A stretch of 64,000 nt of DNA from Paramacrobiotus metropolitanus (GCF_019649055.1 NW_026570318.1:248001-312000); one strand, 5' to 3'. Shown: positions 35,349 to 47,279, counted from the stretch's first letter. Notes: generated by a model from the letters alone, not told the origin. Numbers and translations: made by a program.

Positions 35349-36454
35349 CGAACGGCTTATTGGGAGATTGGACTACTTTGTTATATTCAAATGTCCTTCG
35401 GGTATATGGGAGATAATTTAGCGGGACGCTTTCACTATATTTGGCCTTCTGCTCAGTGTTTTGCAGGTATTTACAGCATATGTACTGTGCATATTACCAT
35501 TAGTCTCGTCAACCATTGTAAAGTAGAATTTCAGCAAGTAGTGCATTCAGCTTGCACTGTAGAACAGATTGCACTGGGCACTGTAGAACTACATAGTTTA
35601 AAATCGTAACATTCATTCTACAACTTTTTGCTGATAAGTAGATAAAATATTTATGAGTTTACTGCTGCGCTTCGGTCATACAGTGCCCGCCAGAAGCGAG
35701 TGCACTTTCCTAGTTAAAACAGCTGGATATAAAACATCTCCAGCAGATAATCAATCATTTTATTGAAATGGAGGAGTGCGTTGGTGCAACGCCATCGGTG
35801 TGGTAAAATGATATTTTAATCGGCAAAATGTGCGAAACTGTTCAAAAAATCCCAATAAGACTGAGTAATTAACTGTCGCTTCGCCACCTCCCTGTCTTTT
35901 TCTGGAATCGGGCGTTTACTTTGACAGATAAAAAAATTATTGGTATAATGTTATTCAGCAGATGCCAGCGGCAGTCTGTATTTGACCGATTAATTTAAAG
36001 GGCCACTGATTTACAGACAGGTATAGGCATACATGATGTATAGCTTTCTCTGATTCTTTACCAAAACTAATACTTGCGGATCTTAATCCGTGGTTCTACC
36101 AAGTCAACTAAAGCTCAGATATCTGCATGAAAATTAACCGAAGTTCTTTGAGAAAACTGTATATTGCGCTCAATTTCCAAACATTGTTTGCACACGCTAC
36201 GTCTAAAAAAGTCTGGAGTAATTTACTTGTAATAAACAGAAACGTGGTTAGTGCACGTTACGATTTTCCGAGCCAAGCATTACATATTTTATGGCGCGGA
36301 ATAGCGCTTTCAGATTAAAATAATTATAGAAGAGTGTACTTTTCACATTTGTGAATGCATATACATTTAGCAGATTAAGTGAGCAGTCACCAGGAATCAC
36401 ACAACTTCCCACTTGTTGCAGTTGCAGGGAACAGCGACAGACATCAGAAACTGC
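35349..36454. other. Spacer without recognisable genes
   Basis: Only short frames of at most 72 codons without domains. No RNA genes or transposon ends were seen. Confidence 0.5.
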
Positions 36455-36746
36455 TCATCCGGAGAGCGAATCCACAGCTTCTTGGACGGCTTCCTGCACT
36501 GCGTTTCCAGCTCTTTGGCCTGCGCCATCAAATATGGCATTGTCGTGTCGTTCCCGGAAGCCCTCGCCGTTTACTTTTCGCGGTATTAAATCATCCCTGA
36601 TGTCAGGATATATATCGCCTACGGTTTCACACATGCCGCGTTTCCACCAGGGAATCCCCATAAACGCCACACGGAGCACAGAACACGGAATGGTTGTGCA
36701 CCACGAACACAAGACCGCTGATTAAGACAAACATGGAAGAATTCAT
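36455..36746 (-). pseudogene. Frameshifted second copy of the small secreted family
   Basis: The start MNSSMFVLISGLVFVVHNHS gives a signal peptide, then APCGVYGD corresponds to PLCNIVYD of the 30108 copy. The frame breaks at the aaa run 36641-36643 (one extra base). It then continues as CETVGDIYPDIRDDLIPRKV and NGEGFRERHDNAIFDGAGQR, with an extended tail (AVQEAVQEAVDSLSG) the other copy lacks. It is probably inactive unless the extra base is an error. Confidence 0.7.
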
Positions 36747-39291
36747 GGTTGTGCTATACCAGTATCATTTAGTGCATGTCATAAATCACTACTATCCGTT
36801 CGCTGTTTGGTATTTTTTGCTGAAATATTATTAACAGCTAAAACAAAGCTTAAATACTGGAAGTGAAATCCCGGATATTTGCACTGGGGAGTTCTCAGTG
36901 CGTAAAAGCAGAACTCAAAGACATCATTTGATTAATTGCTGTGCAATACTGATGTAATTTTATGCTTGTTGTGATGATAAAGTCCGGTGTAACAGTAACT
37001 TCGTAGCTCGGCGCTGGACCAACCTTAAAATGAGTGCGACATCCGTTAAAGATCGACTGATTTCGAGCGCAAACATGTTGTTGTCAATGAGCGCACCGTA
37101 ACACCATTCAATGCTGCATGCGGTGATTAATTCAATCATTTTCTGGCCCAAGTGCGTTTAATTATTGAAAGTTAACCGGTTTGTAAACAAGTCCATCGTA
37201 CAATTACAGAGTTACGAGTAAATATGGCTCATATTCGATTTTTTGCTATTCTGATGGCTATTGCATACTTAGTATCTAATAATAAGTATCGCTTCTTTCT
37301 ACTTCTAATAAACAAAGCAATAAAGAAGTTGCACTAAAGTGTTCGTTGTCTGCTGCGTTAACATTTAACTACAAGTTTACAGTTTAAAATATAATAATTA
37401 TGTACGTTCGCGTTTGAATTCGAACCGTTTTAATGGTGTCACGCGAACGCGCCATGAATTGTTTTAATAGCAATTGCAAAGTCATTTAATCTAAAACCAA
37501 AACGTTGAAACTTTCAGTGTACCTGTACATACTATGTACTCTGTACAAACCGTTCGTAGCACACATTTGAGTGCGCCGAACCGCCGAAATGGACCAGGTA
37601 TCAAGCTTATATATAAACGTGATCGGTTCCGATTACACAAGTAAATACTCTACAGATTACATACACAAAAAATGTATACATACTGGGTAACCAAATACCA
37701 AATAGGCAAATACTTGGGAAATACCAATAAACACCAAATACTTGCTTGGTAGCGCTTCACGCAAATGCATACCTGCATCTTGCAGGGGCCATGAAAACGC
37801 TGTGAAGATGTGCAAACACCATGGAGCAAAGGGTAATAAAGAAATGCGAGCTGCATCATGTAATCGTCCAGTTTCACAAGATTATGACACATTCGTTGTT
37901 CTAAATTCAGAGCAATACTTCACTTTTTGCACAAGGATACTGTAGTGTATGTAAGTACTCGTACAAAGGTTGTACGAGTATCTCGTGAAATGGATAATGG
38001 CCTATGGCTAATGTGCCGTAGCAACGGTATTGTTGTTGTCCGTTATTGTTGCCATGTCTAGAGTTTAGTTGGTTGTCCCGAGCGGACATAATAAAAGATT
38101 ATGGCGTTCATTCAATACATGATAGATACTGTGCTTAAGTTGTGCTCGAGTAGCATTTCTCGGCACATCCTGCGAAAGCCACAAGCGGGCGAGGTGACGG
38201 ATTGAAATAGTTACCGGAATAAAATACCTAAAAAAGAAAACTATGGATAAATGGATAAATACATAAACTTTGTTGCCGTAGATAGTTCTCTTTCTTACTC
38301 TAGATATTCACATAGTTCATTTATCCCCTACTCTATGAAACTTGTTAGGAATATAAACCCAATTTTCTGGTTAAGGCAAAAGTGAGCTGTAGCCTGTATC
38401 AAAACTCCAAAGTATGCACAGGCAATGACAGGCTGATATCGGTGTTTTTGCGTGTATGCCAAATGAACAGCTGCAGTTTACTTACCTGATTCTTACCTGG
38501 CCTTCCGTTAATAGTTCGTTTGAAATACTCGTACGTGATCATAATATCACATGCGACTACGCGCGTATGCTTCAAATAGAAAGCAACATTGTCAAACAGA
38601 AATCGCTGCTTAAGATGTTATGCTGTCTTTGTAAAAGCGCTCAAAGACGTCGCCATTCTTTGTTAGTCAGCGGCTTCCTACAAATCAAGCAGCACCAAAA
38701 GCACTGATAATACAAGGCTCCATGAAAAGGAGGATCTCTTTAGAAGAAAAGGAGGATCTCTTAAGATATTATCAAATCTTTATCTACGAAAAAATGAAAT
38801 AAGAAACAACAAACGCGAGCTTCGAATGATCGGTTACTTTGTCTGGAGCCGCCCACATATACTCTATCCATTAATCATTCGTATAACATGATCCAATCAC
38901 CGGAAATCTTTGAAGCGAACATTTTTGTGACGAGCCGTATGACCTATGGGACCAGCGATCAGTAGGCAGCGCTTAAATTATTCGGTTTGGCCATGCGGGT
39001 TTTTACCCCGAAACAGTTTACTTATTCAGAGGTTTCATGGAAGAGTTATTTGGTAGACTTTCTAACAAATAAGTAAGAATGTAAAATATGCATAACCGAA
39101 ATTAGCCAACAGCATCCATGGCTAACGGTTCCAGTGCACAGTGTGGGTGTATGAGGAGGATTAGCTAAATGGAATAGATGTTTCAAACTGAAAAATCAGC
39201 TGACAGTTAGTATGCAGAAGACGCTTTCTTAATCCAGCAAAACAACCTGTTTGTACGAGATATCTTACCTTGTGAGCCGGCTCTGATCATT
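36747..39291. other. 2.5-kb spacer
   Basis: No convincing gene. It contains a 10-bp inverted repeat tactcgtaca/tgtacgagta at 37956-37980 and loose ccaaatacttgg-type repeats near 37690-37745. The frame at 38456-38707 has no domain. Confidence 0.45.
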
Positions 39292-40299
39292 ATGTTCTCC
39301 CCTTTAGATGAAATAAATTACTCCAACCATTGCGACGCGTTGCACAATGCGACTGTTCAACCGTCCATTGCGGATGTTTTCCGGTCACCGGGAAATTTAT
39401 TATGGCTCATCGGAGCGGTACTCTTCTGGATCTTTGGCTCGTGTTACAATGCCCATGAAATTGTGGTGTTTGTTCGACGCAAGGCCCAGTATCGGCCGGG
39501 TGACGTGCTTATCTTCGCCCTGACGTTGGTACACTTTGTGTCTTCTGTAGTTACGATCCCTGGTTTATTGGGCTATACAGTGTCTTATAATGTCTGGATA
39601 TTCGGCGACGCCAGTTGCATTATATGGCAATATTTCGACTGGATTTCTACTCCGATCATTGCGCTACTTATAGCCGCAATCCATCTACAATTCGTCGTTC
39701 AATCATTTCTTCGGAATATTCGTCACCCGTTCATACAAGAAATTGTTGTTGTTTTCCTTATAATAATCGGCAGCAATTTACTATTCTTCCCCGCTTACAT
39801 TAGAAACCAAAATCTGTCTCGAATGAATGGTTTTCCGATACCAGCGTGTTCAATGCGCACCTATCCAGATATTGCCGGTTGGTCGGGATATTTTCTTGTC
39901 GGTGGCTATTTTCCGATGCTGATCATTGTCGTGTGTGATGCGATTGTTTTGGACAACATACTGCGTCAACGTCGACATGCTGTTTCCCAGCTGAATGGCC
40001 GTCCCAGTGCCATGGATCTCGTAACACTGGATACGTCGCCATCTAATCCGCCTTTTTGCTCGTCGGTTGTGTCGGTTAATGGGGAATGTATGGAATCCCA
40101 CAATTCAAGAAATACTAGCAGACGGATGCGAGGAGTGACGTGGCTGGGAGCTGCGTATCTGTTATTGTGGCTGCCTTATCTGGTGTTCAGCACACTGGAG
40201 CTGTGTCTCAATGTTCATGCCTACTGGCCTGATGTGTTGACGTACTGGCTGAGCTATCTGTGCTCAGTGATTCTGCCGAATGCGATGAAAAAATTCTAA
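39292..40299 (+). CDS. Divergent seven-transmembrane receptor, subfamily C, member 2
   Basis: A single-exon 335-residue protein. Subfamily signatures are TIPGLLGYTVSYNVWIFGD, SCIIWQYFDWISTPIIALL in TM3, PACSMRTYPDIAGW in extracellular loop 2, LLLWLPYLVFSTLELCLNVH in TM6/loop 3 and YWLSYLCSVILPNAMKKF in TM7. The stop follows MKKF immediately, so there is no cytoplasmic tail. The DRY position reads FVVQSFLRN. It lies 1 kb upstream of member 3 in the same orientation, a tandem pair. Ligand and coupling are unknown. Confidence 0.88.
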   Translation: MFSPLDEINYSNHCDALHNATVQPSIADVFRSPGNLLWLIGAVLFWIFGSCYNAHEIVVFVRRKAQYRPGDVLIFALTLVHFVSSVVTIPGLLGYTVSYNVWIFGDASCIIWQYFDWISTPIIALLIAAIHLQFVVQSFLRNIRHPFIQEIVVVFLIIIGSNLLFFPAYIRNQNLSRMNGFPIPACSMRTYPDIAGWSGYFLVGGYFPMLIIVVCDAIVLDNILRQRRHAVSQLNGRPSAMDLVTLDTSPSNPPFCSSVVSVNGECMESHNSRNTSRRMRGVTWLGAAYLLLWLPYLVFSTLELCLNVHAYWPDVLTYWLSYLCSVILPNAMKKF

Positions 40300-41323
40300 T
40301 TAATTATGCGCACATCCTAAATATTTTCTTTTTGGGGGCGGAATTTCGTATTTCTCGCTCTAACCAATACTTTTCATTGCATGGTGTTGTGTGTCAGTTA
40401 CTGTACAGTCTGTAGGTGGTCTTATTTTATTATACTGTAAATCTAAGCAGATTGTGCGAGTAATATCTTGATTTTCCAGTTCGTTTTTACAATTTCGCGC
40501 TCAACGGAACTGGAAGTAAATAGGCAAATCGGCCCGTATCACGACATTTTGCTTTTTAGTGCTGCTGCATTCGTAACAAGGATAATACATAAATTCACCA
40601 TAACATGTTATACAATTGATTTGTTGATGTTGTTTTTATGACGCTGTCCCCTCCATTTAAGGTTAATAAATTACTGTGTATTGGCCTTACAATCAACAGC
40701 TATCGGTACTCGTAGGGCTTGTGCCATAGCTTCTCGTTGTCACATAATATGCAGCAATTACCAGGGTCTTGTAGGCTTATTCAGATTCTGCACAGAATAC
40801 AAAGCCAAGAATATTGTCAAAACAATAATACTACATGCTTCATCTGTATACTCTCCTCGAGATGGCCCCCGTTCACTGGCAATAATGACCATGAAATACC
40901 GGGCGAAGAAAACGATCTTCGAGCTTTCACTGCTACAATAATTAGTTTGGTACTGTCTCGTGCAGTGCAGTTACTGAACCAGCAGATTATTAAGAGCATC
41001 ATTTTGTTAACCAGCATGTCGCATGATGCTTATTGTCCCTTTTGAACCGGCATCGTTCCAACGCCAGCGCAAAAGCGTGATTAAATTGAATGCGAGCCCA
41101 TTATACAGATGCCGTGCTTAGAACAGTTTACGTGCTATGGAGCTGAGGAATCCTTACAGAAATAATATGCAAATAAAGGAAACCCACGCAGTGTCATGAC
41201 CTGACAAAGCTAGTCCAGAGCATCCTCCTAGCGACCGCCAGTTTTAAATCCATTGCACAACGTTAGCAGAAAGCCTGAGACGGTTGCTTATGAACTATTC
41301 AAACTTGTAAAATTATCATTGCG
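40300..41323. other. Intergenic region between tandem receptors
   Basis: No gene recognised; the frames at 40681-41045 overlap each other and lack domains. A stretch near 41165-41210 (ggaaacccacgcagtgtcat, then gacctgacaaagc) recurs in diverged form at 45369-45402, marking a duplicated block. Confidence 0.5.
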
Positions 41324-42367
41324 ATGGCAAAGATGCAAATGCCACTGAATAATTCCGTCAACGGATCAGACCCGGGAAATATTTTCCAGTCGCCAATAAA
41401 CATAATGTGGATAGTCTGGTCGTGTATATTCTGGATTGTAAGCACCTTTCTGAACATCCATGATTTTTGGCGCTTGTTGCGGATCCGCAAAAAATGGATT
41501 CCGGGGTCGGTTTTTCTAGTTGGTCTGAGTTTGACTGATTTCTTAGTAGCACTGTTAACCGTCCCAGGATTGATGGGCTACTGTATCGCATATAACTTCT
41601 GGGCGTTCGGCGATCTAAGCTGTTTTATCTGGCAGTATTTTGATTGGGTTACCAACCCGATGACTGCGTACTTCATCGCGTGCATACATGTGTACTGCGT
41701 CGTGCAAAGGTGGTACGGCACCCAACTCCGACGACATGCGGAAATTATAATAACGGTTTTCGCTTTACTCTGGGCAGATTTGTTATTCTTACCGGCATAT
41801 TTAACGGAGCATATTTTACCCTGGCTAACCGGACATAGTCACGTGTTGTCGTGCAGCATCCAGACATACCCAACGATATGGCCATGGGCAGCATTCCTTT
41901 GGCTAGGTGCATATTTGCCACTTGGTATAATTTCTGTCTGCGACGGAATTATTCTTTGTGGTATGGTTAAAAGAGGGAAAGTCCAGCGGTATTCGCCGCA
42001 GATGGCGAGAGGCACTTCAAGTGGAATTAATTTAGCGGACTTCGATAGCACCAACATCAGTTCGGATGCGCTCGGTCGACAAGTATCCACAATCGACGCA
42101 ATCGATCAGCCGAGAAAAACGGAGATAGGGTGCATTGAACCGGCGAGCAAACGATGGCTGGTCCAACCTGTCGCCGCCGCAAACAGAATGAACGAACGCA
42201 CCGTGTTAATTAGCGGTGTCTTATTCTGTTGTCTTTGGACACCGTTCTACATTTACAAGGGAATGGAAATCTACTGCAACGCACATATATACTGGGTAGA
42301 CGTCGGTGTCTATTGGCTTAACTATCTTTCTGTCCTGATTTTTCCTATCCTTTTCAAGCGCTTCTAG
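41324..42367 (+). CDS. Divergent seven-transmembrane receptor, subfamily C, member 3
   Basis: A single-exon 347-residue protein with an N-terminal NNSVNGSD and a glycosylation site. Signatures are TVPGLMGYCIAYNFWAFGD, SCFIWQYFDWVTNPMTAYF in TM3, VVQRWYG at the DRY position, PWLTGHSHVLSCSIQTYP in loop 2 and CCLWTPFYIYKGMEIYCNAH in TM6/loop 3. TM7 is YWLNYLSVLIFPILFKRF, directly followed by the stop. ICL3 carries GINLADFDST, shared with member 1 (TNLVNLEMST) and with the remnant at ~45.47 kb. I start at 41324; the second in-frame Met at 41333 is an alternative. Confidence 0.88.
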   Translation: MAKMQMPLNNSVNGSDPGNIFQSPINIMWIVWSCIFWIVSTFLNIHDFWRLLRIRKKWIPGSVFLVGLSLTDFLVALLTVPGLMGYCIAYNFWAFGDLSCFIWQYFDWVTNPMTAYFIACIHVYCVVQRWYGTQLRRHAEIIITVFALLWADLLFLPAYLTEHILPWLTGHSHVLSCSIQTYPTIWPWAAFLWLGAYLPLGIISVCDGIILCGMVKRGKVQRYSPQMARGTSSGINLADFDSTNISSDALGRQVSTIDAIDQPRKTEIGCIEPASKRWLVQPVAAANRMNERTVLISGVLFCCLWTPFYIYKGMEIYCNAHIYWVDVGVYWLNYLSVLIFPILFKRF

Positions 42368-42926
42368 CGCAGGTCGTCAGAGATTGTTTTGTCGGCTGTT
42401 GTCGATGAACCGTGGGCAGGCGGCATACATGCATGTACTGTATTTACTGTATGTGATTATTGTTAACTCAGTTCTGCTGTTCAGTCGATAATGCGTACCA
42501 CCAGTAGTAGTATTAATTAGTATGTCAGTCTTGCTTTAACTATTCCTGCTAACATGCTTTGTAGAAGCGGTAATTTTGCTTACATCTGATTTTAATTGCC
42601 TTTCTTTTCCGCATCTGTTACTGCTTGCAGCAGGAACCTTACTTTTCGTAGCATCAAATGAATTTACTGTTATACTGGTTTTTTTTGCGGAAGCGAAAAT
42701 GGCCTCGAGGGTAGCCAAGAAATCGTGGCAATGGGTTGCAGTATTTCGTTTGATTTCTGTAAATTATAACATCAGTCGCCACGTTCAGAGTGGTTTACGG
42801 TACATATGACCGAATCTCCGTTTTGCTTTCTTTATTAATATCGAATGGGTTTCGTACTGTAGCTTTGCAGCTTCCGCAGACAATTTAGTTATACGCCTTA
42901 CGCCTTAAAGTTTCCTCGCGGTTGGT

Positions 42927-42940
42927 CCCCCCCCCCCCCC
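42927..42940. repeat. Run of 14 C
   Basis: A homopolymer just upstream of the LRR-like gene start at 42953. Its length is likely to vary or be misread. Confidence 0.9.
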
Positions 42941-42952
42941 GCCGGCTGCCCA

Positions 42953-44346
42953 ATGGCACTTTTGGGGACGTTATTATTAGTTTTGCTGTTGATCAATGCA
43001 GGTTCGGCTTTATACTGGACGGCATTATTATATAATATAATATACATCTGCAGTCAGGCGGTTGTACTTTGTATCCGTGCTATGCATTTCAGGTGTCCAT
43101 TTAGTTGAAACTCTCACAACGTTTAACCTGACGCCCATGACAATGCGCGAATGCAACGCTCGGCCGACAAATCCCTGCGGACCGCTGACGTTGAAGAAGT
43201 CGGATTGCTATGCCTATCAGAAGCCGGGTCGAACGGCCATGCATTCGGGGGTAGCAGTACCGGTAGCAGTTTCCTCCCAGGATGACGTAACGCTGGGTGC
43301 GGTTCAGAGGCATGTACGATTGGTGTGCACCGCCAGTGAAGTCAGTGCAACGAAAGAGGTAGAAGTACTTGTGAAATATTTGAAAGTTTATTTATCTTAG
43401 TAAGACAACAAAACCTTTCGTTGTTGCTATGATGGCCATTGTTGATAAAAACATTGCATCTTGATAACAGAAAATATTATATTATTTTTATCATGACTGA
43501 CTGACATTTTTATCATGAATCTGACCTCAACCAAAAGAAACTTTCCAGAAATTTTATTTGTTTTATTATTAACAGTTTGGCTTTTGATTTTCGAAGGATA
43601 CGTTACATAGAACATCAACAGATTTTCATGAACTGCTTCCTACTCACCAGGAGTACAGATACTGTAGTTGTGCAAAAGTAAATGGTTGCTTAGGTAATTA
43701 CAGGATTTACAGGGCTGTATAATTACAGGATTTTGTTAAGCAAGTGAAGGCCATCCGCAAATGAAGCGCTGATCGCGCCGTCTGGACACAAATTGAGAAC
43801 GTTGATTTCTTGACGCCGGATACCCTAGGACTCATCGGTCAACAGGTCGTTGTCCTGCGACTGGCAGACTTCGACCAATCAAATGTCACATCGTTACTGC
43901 CGGCGCTGCGATTGGAAAATCTCGTGGATATATTATTTAATACGCGACTGACCAGTCTCGTTCTGCGCAAGAGTGACTTTAGCTCGTTGCAGAGTGTGAA
44001 AATCATTGTCTTCCGTGACACGCAAATTGCTTCTGTGGAAGAAGGAACATTCACCGACCTTCCCAATTTGATGTATTTGGCGCTGGATGATGATATCAGG
44101 AGTGTAGTGGATTCTGTGCGCAAACTGCATTGCGATCCACAGTATAAGTGGTTGTGGGCGTTTGTTACTTCCCACCGGCTGCACCGGAAGTACGATTTGG
44201 GTGAGGTGTATAAAATTGGCGGTTTGTCCAACGAAGTCTTAACGGAGAAAGACCCGTATGACGTTGTGTTTTGCACCACGCCCAACGAGACGCTTGTTAC
44301 TCTTAAGACAAAGGAATCTACCATAACTTTGGATCTCTTTAAATAG
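42953..44346 (+). CDS. Secreted leucine-rich-repeat-like protein
   Basis: Three exons: 42953-43001, 43093-43358 and 43798-44346. They sum to 864 nt (287 aa) in phase. Exon 1 is a signal peptide (MALLGTLLLVLLLINAG). Exon 2 encodes a cysteine-containing N-terminal part (MRECNARPTNPCGPLTLKKS DCYAYQKPG). Exon 3 has two or three leucine-rich repeats (TSLVLRKSDFSSLQSVKIIV, FRDTQIASVEEGTFTDLPNL MYLALDDD). A C-terminal region with two cysteines follows (KLHCDPQYKWLWAFV, VVFCTTPNE). It should be extracellular and protein-binding; the partner is unknown. The repeat number is low for the family. The exon 3 acceptor (43797) was chosen because it alone keeps phase. A decayed paralogue lies at 46126-46400. 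Confidence 0.7.
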
Positions 44347-44408
44347 AAAATGCGAACGTCCGTTGGATTACCGCAAAAAAATTAAGGGGGCTTCATGTTG
44401 TACTTAAT

Positions 44409-44657
44409 ATACGAGGATGAACGCAATCAAACCGGCAGTAAATTTTTTCAGTCAGACCAACCGACAACCACGCGCACAGGCAAATTGTTTTTTCACATAA
44501 CAGCCACCCGTGAAAGGGAGGTATGGTTTGCTCTGTATGCGTGGAACAGGTGACAGGCATCCGTGGATGGTTGGCAGTCGCTTGCACTATATGCACGGTT
44601 GTCGGTTGGTCTCGCTGAAAAAATTTACTGTCGGTTTGACTGCGTGCATCCTCGTAT
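44409..44657. mobile_element. ~250-bp foldback/MITE
   Basis: Arms of about 65 bp (44409-44475 and ~44592-44657) are inverted copies with a few mismatches. The ends read atacgaggatg and catcctcgtat; inner parts include gtcggttggtctcgctgaaa against its complement. The overlapping minus frame 44393-44785 is produced by the repeat and is not counted. Confidence 0.7.
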
Positions 44658-45362
44658 GGCGATATGGTCCTAAAACGAGGGAAGAATTTTGTAAGTGAAA
44701 ATTTTCTTCGTGGTAATTTTTGACGTTGACCTGTATTTCTGCTACACGCGCGAAATATTGTTGTAATTATCGTTAGTATTGACACCTTCTCTCTCGGTTT
44801 TATTCAAACGTTTTTCTGTTTACTGCATCGAAATAAATATGCGAATAAGAACGTGTTAGGTAGGACATCTCGTTTTCCATTGCAATCGCATTAATACTGC
44901 AGCAAAAATAACAGACTTCAATATCGACAATAATAAATTCACCTCAACAATACATATGTAATTTTTACCACCGGTATGCCACGCTCTTGCTGCTTCCATA
45001 TCTCGATGTCAATGAAAAGTGCAGCAGTTATGCCAACACAGAAAGTATACACTGATATATACAGAAAGACGAGATCTTTCTCCTCTAACGGCAATAACCT
45101 TCCAACACCGGTCCATGTCCGGGTTTTGCCGGGATGCCGATGCGCAGCGAGCAGTGTGCGCTGCAGTTCAATCGCCACTGCAGCACTCCACGTGTTTCTC
45201 TGCAAAACTGCTTCAAGCACAACTCTTTGGATATTGTCTGCAAATAGTCAGCAGAAGCAGAACCCATAAATGTTTTATTAATCCATCAGATGTCATTCAG
45301 TCGATGGTTCCCGCGAATTTTGAATATTCCATCGACCGAGAAATCTGCATAAGTGTTGTTGA
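44658..45362. other. Spacer with one uncertain membrane-like frame
   Basis: The minus frame 44939-45220 ends with a hydrophobic stretch (DLVFLYISVYTFCVGITAAL) but has no signal, domain or splice partner that I could connect. It could be an exon of an unrecognised gene. Confidence 0.25.
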
Positions 45363-45515
45363 AAATCAAGGAAATCCACGCATTGCCATGACCTGATAAA
45401 GCATGTCTATAGATTTCTGCAGTATTTTTGTCTGCTCTCCCCTTTGCCTTTGTCATACGGCTGCTTGCAAAGGGCACGAATGGTATTAATTTAGTAGATT
45501 TTGATACAACTTAGC
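45363..45515 (+). pseudogene. Remnant of a subfamily C receptor locus
   Basis: Bases 45369-45402 match the 5' flank of the 41324 gene (ggaaatccacgcattgccat, then gacctgataaagc). Bases 45464-45510 encode KGTNGINLVDFDTT then a stop, matching ARGTSSGINLADFDST in its ICL3. About 800 bp of receptor sequence between them has been lost. Confidence 0.65.
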
Positions 45516-46125
45516 CGCTAATCGATGTTATGTACCAGCGGAAACAATGACACGGTTTTCCATATTACGTAATTTTCGCATTAGCAACCGCGCATGATTC
45601 GTATTCGTTTGCAACATAAAGGATGCTAGAACAGACAACGCTGCAGACAAGTATTACAGCTCTTCAGAAAATCCATCCCACGACACCATCGTTGTGAAAG
45701 TACACAAAGACTGTCACAACAATAGTGTGTGACTGAGCTCTTTTCCCTGCGTGTGTACGTGTGGTGTTGTGTGTGAACAATGTCTACTGTACAAACACTA
45801 CCCTAAGAAAATTATCGAGCACACGAGAATGTCGCTTTCCGCTGTTATTATCGCCTGCAGGCTGCAGCGATCGCCAATGCTGCCAGCAATGTCTTATCGG
45901 TTGTCATTACTAAGACGTTTGCTAGACTTGGTGCAACTTATGACTCAGCATCCCCGATTGCCCTACAGGTAAATTCACGGGGAATGTGGTTTGGTAATAA
46001 TTTTATTTGCCTGTTTTGAAAATAATAAGCTCGTACTGATTCATGCCACGGTAAAATTTTACAGAAAACACAGCAGAGGTGATTTCTTTTTCTTCCGGGC
46101 TGTTCATACTTGTGCCTCCTTTACA

Positions 46126-46400
46126 ATGCGCATGAGGTTGTCATTAATTCTGCGTTGGCTTATTGCAGGTTTGACTTTTCGCTTGCTATAACAGTGGCAA
46201 ACTCTGCAGAGACATGTTCCCTATCTATGTTACGCATTTTAGGGTCTCTCTTCGCGGACACCTTGTCGATGTTTAATTGGAAACCTACGACTCTGCGTGA
46301 ATCGGTGAATGCAACACTCGACCTATCAATATTTGCGGATCACTGACTCTGTAGAAGTCCGATTGTCTTGGCCAGGAGAAGCCGGTAAAATAAAATGTTT
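46126..46400 (+). pseudogene. Decayed copy of the LRR-like secreted gene
   Basis: A signal-like exon (MRMRLSLILRWLIAG, ending gcag|gtttga like the intact gene) is followed about 75 bp later by MFNWKPTTLRESVNA. A stop comes next, then KSDCLGQEKPVK, which parallels TFNLTPMTMRECNA ... KKSDCYAYQKPG of the 42953 gene. Stops and frame loss show it is non-functional. It stands in the same order relative to the receptor remnant as in the intact block. Confidence 0.65.
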
Positions 46401-47279
46401 TTTTCACCCGCAACGTAGAAGCTGTCGGTGTATCTGGCCAACTTATAACATTTCTATATATATAAAATGTATAGATGTCTCTTTAGGTCCACCCAACTGT
46501 CTACGGAAACCTGCGATTATTGTGATAAAGGTGAACGATCCCGTCACCAGTGTGGTATACTGTGTATCAAACTGGTTCCGGCATTGTCCACCACCAACCG
46601 AATTGTTGCGCCGGCTGACCAGCTTTCGGTAAATACATGAACATAGTACAAATCCAGCGCCGATCGATGTCAGGGCCCAGCCCACCTAAAAATTCAAAAT
46701 TGTTATCCTACATATTGTTGGAGACTAGGATTTTATGCAGTACTCTTGGGTGCCCAAATTTTCATGACACATCGGCAGTAAAACTGTCAATATGTTTGTG
46801 TTGCATCTATGTGGAAAAATTTTAAGGGCAGTAATTATGGCTTTTCATTACGTTTTTCATTTCCGTCACATGGTGTTATCAGCGCATGTAGAGGCATACT
46901 GAACTGGTTTGTATAGTGGCTAATTTTCAAGTAAAACTGTGTAATGATACTGTACGGGTACACCATCCCTAGTTTGTATGCGTTAGAATAATAGTTGTTT
47001 GGAAAATACAATTATATTCAACAATGCAATTTGTTTTGCAATAAAATATGCGCATGAATCACGTTCAACAGAAACGCTCTCCTGCAATCATTAGACGCGA
47101 CGGTAGAGAAAGCGCGCGCTTCTCTCTGTTCAGTGCCGATACAATTTGTTTAGGCGGCTGTATGGTGTATACGATGCAGCCCAGCCGTGCTATTGCCGGC
47201 TTGCGCTCCAACAAAAGTATCAAATTTCTCTGGTGCTCTGGTTCGGCTGATATACTGGAGTTCTCATAGACAATGCAAA
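46401..47279. other. Spacer without a confirmed gene
   Basis: The minus frame 46443-46685 has two hydrophobic stretches (WALTSIGAGFVLCSCIY, LVTGSFTFITIIAG) and could be an exon of a membrane protein. I found no start or partner exon. Confidence 0.25.
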
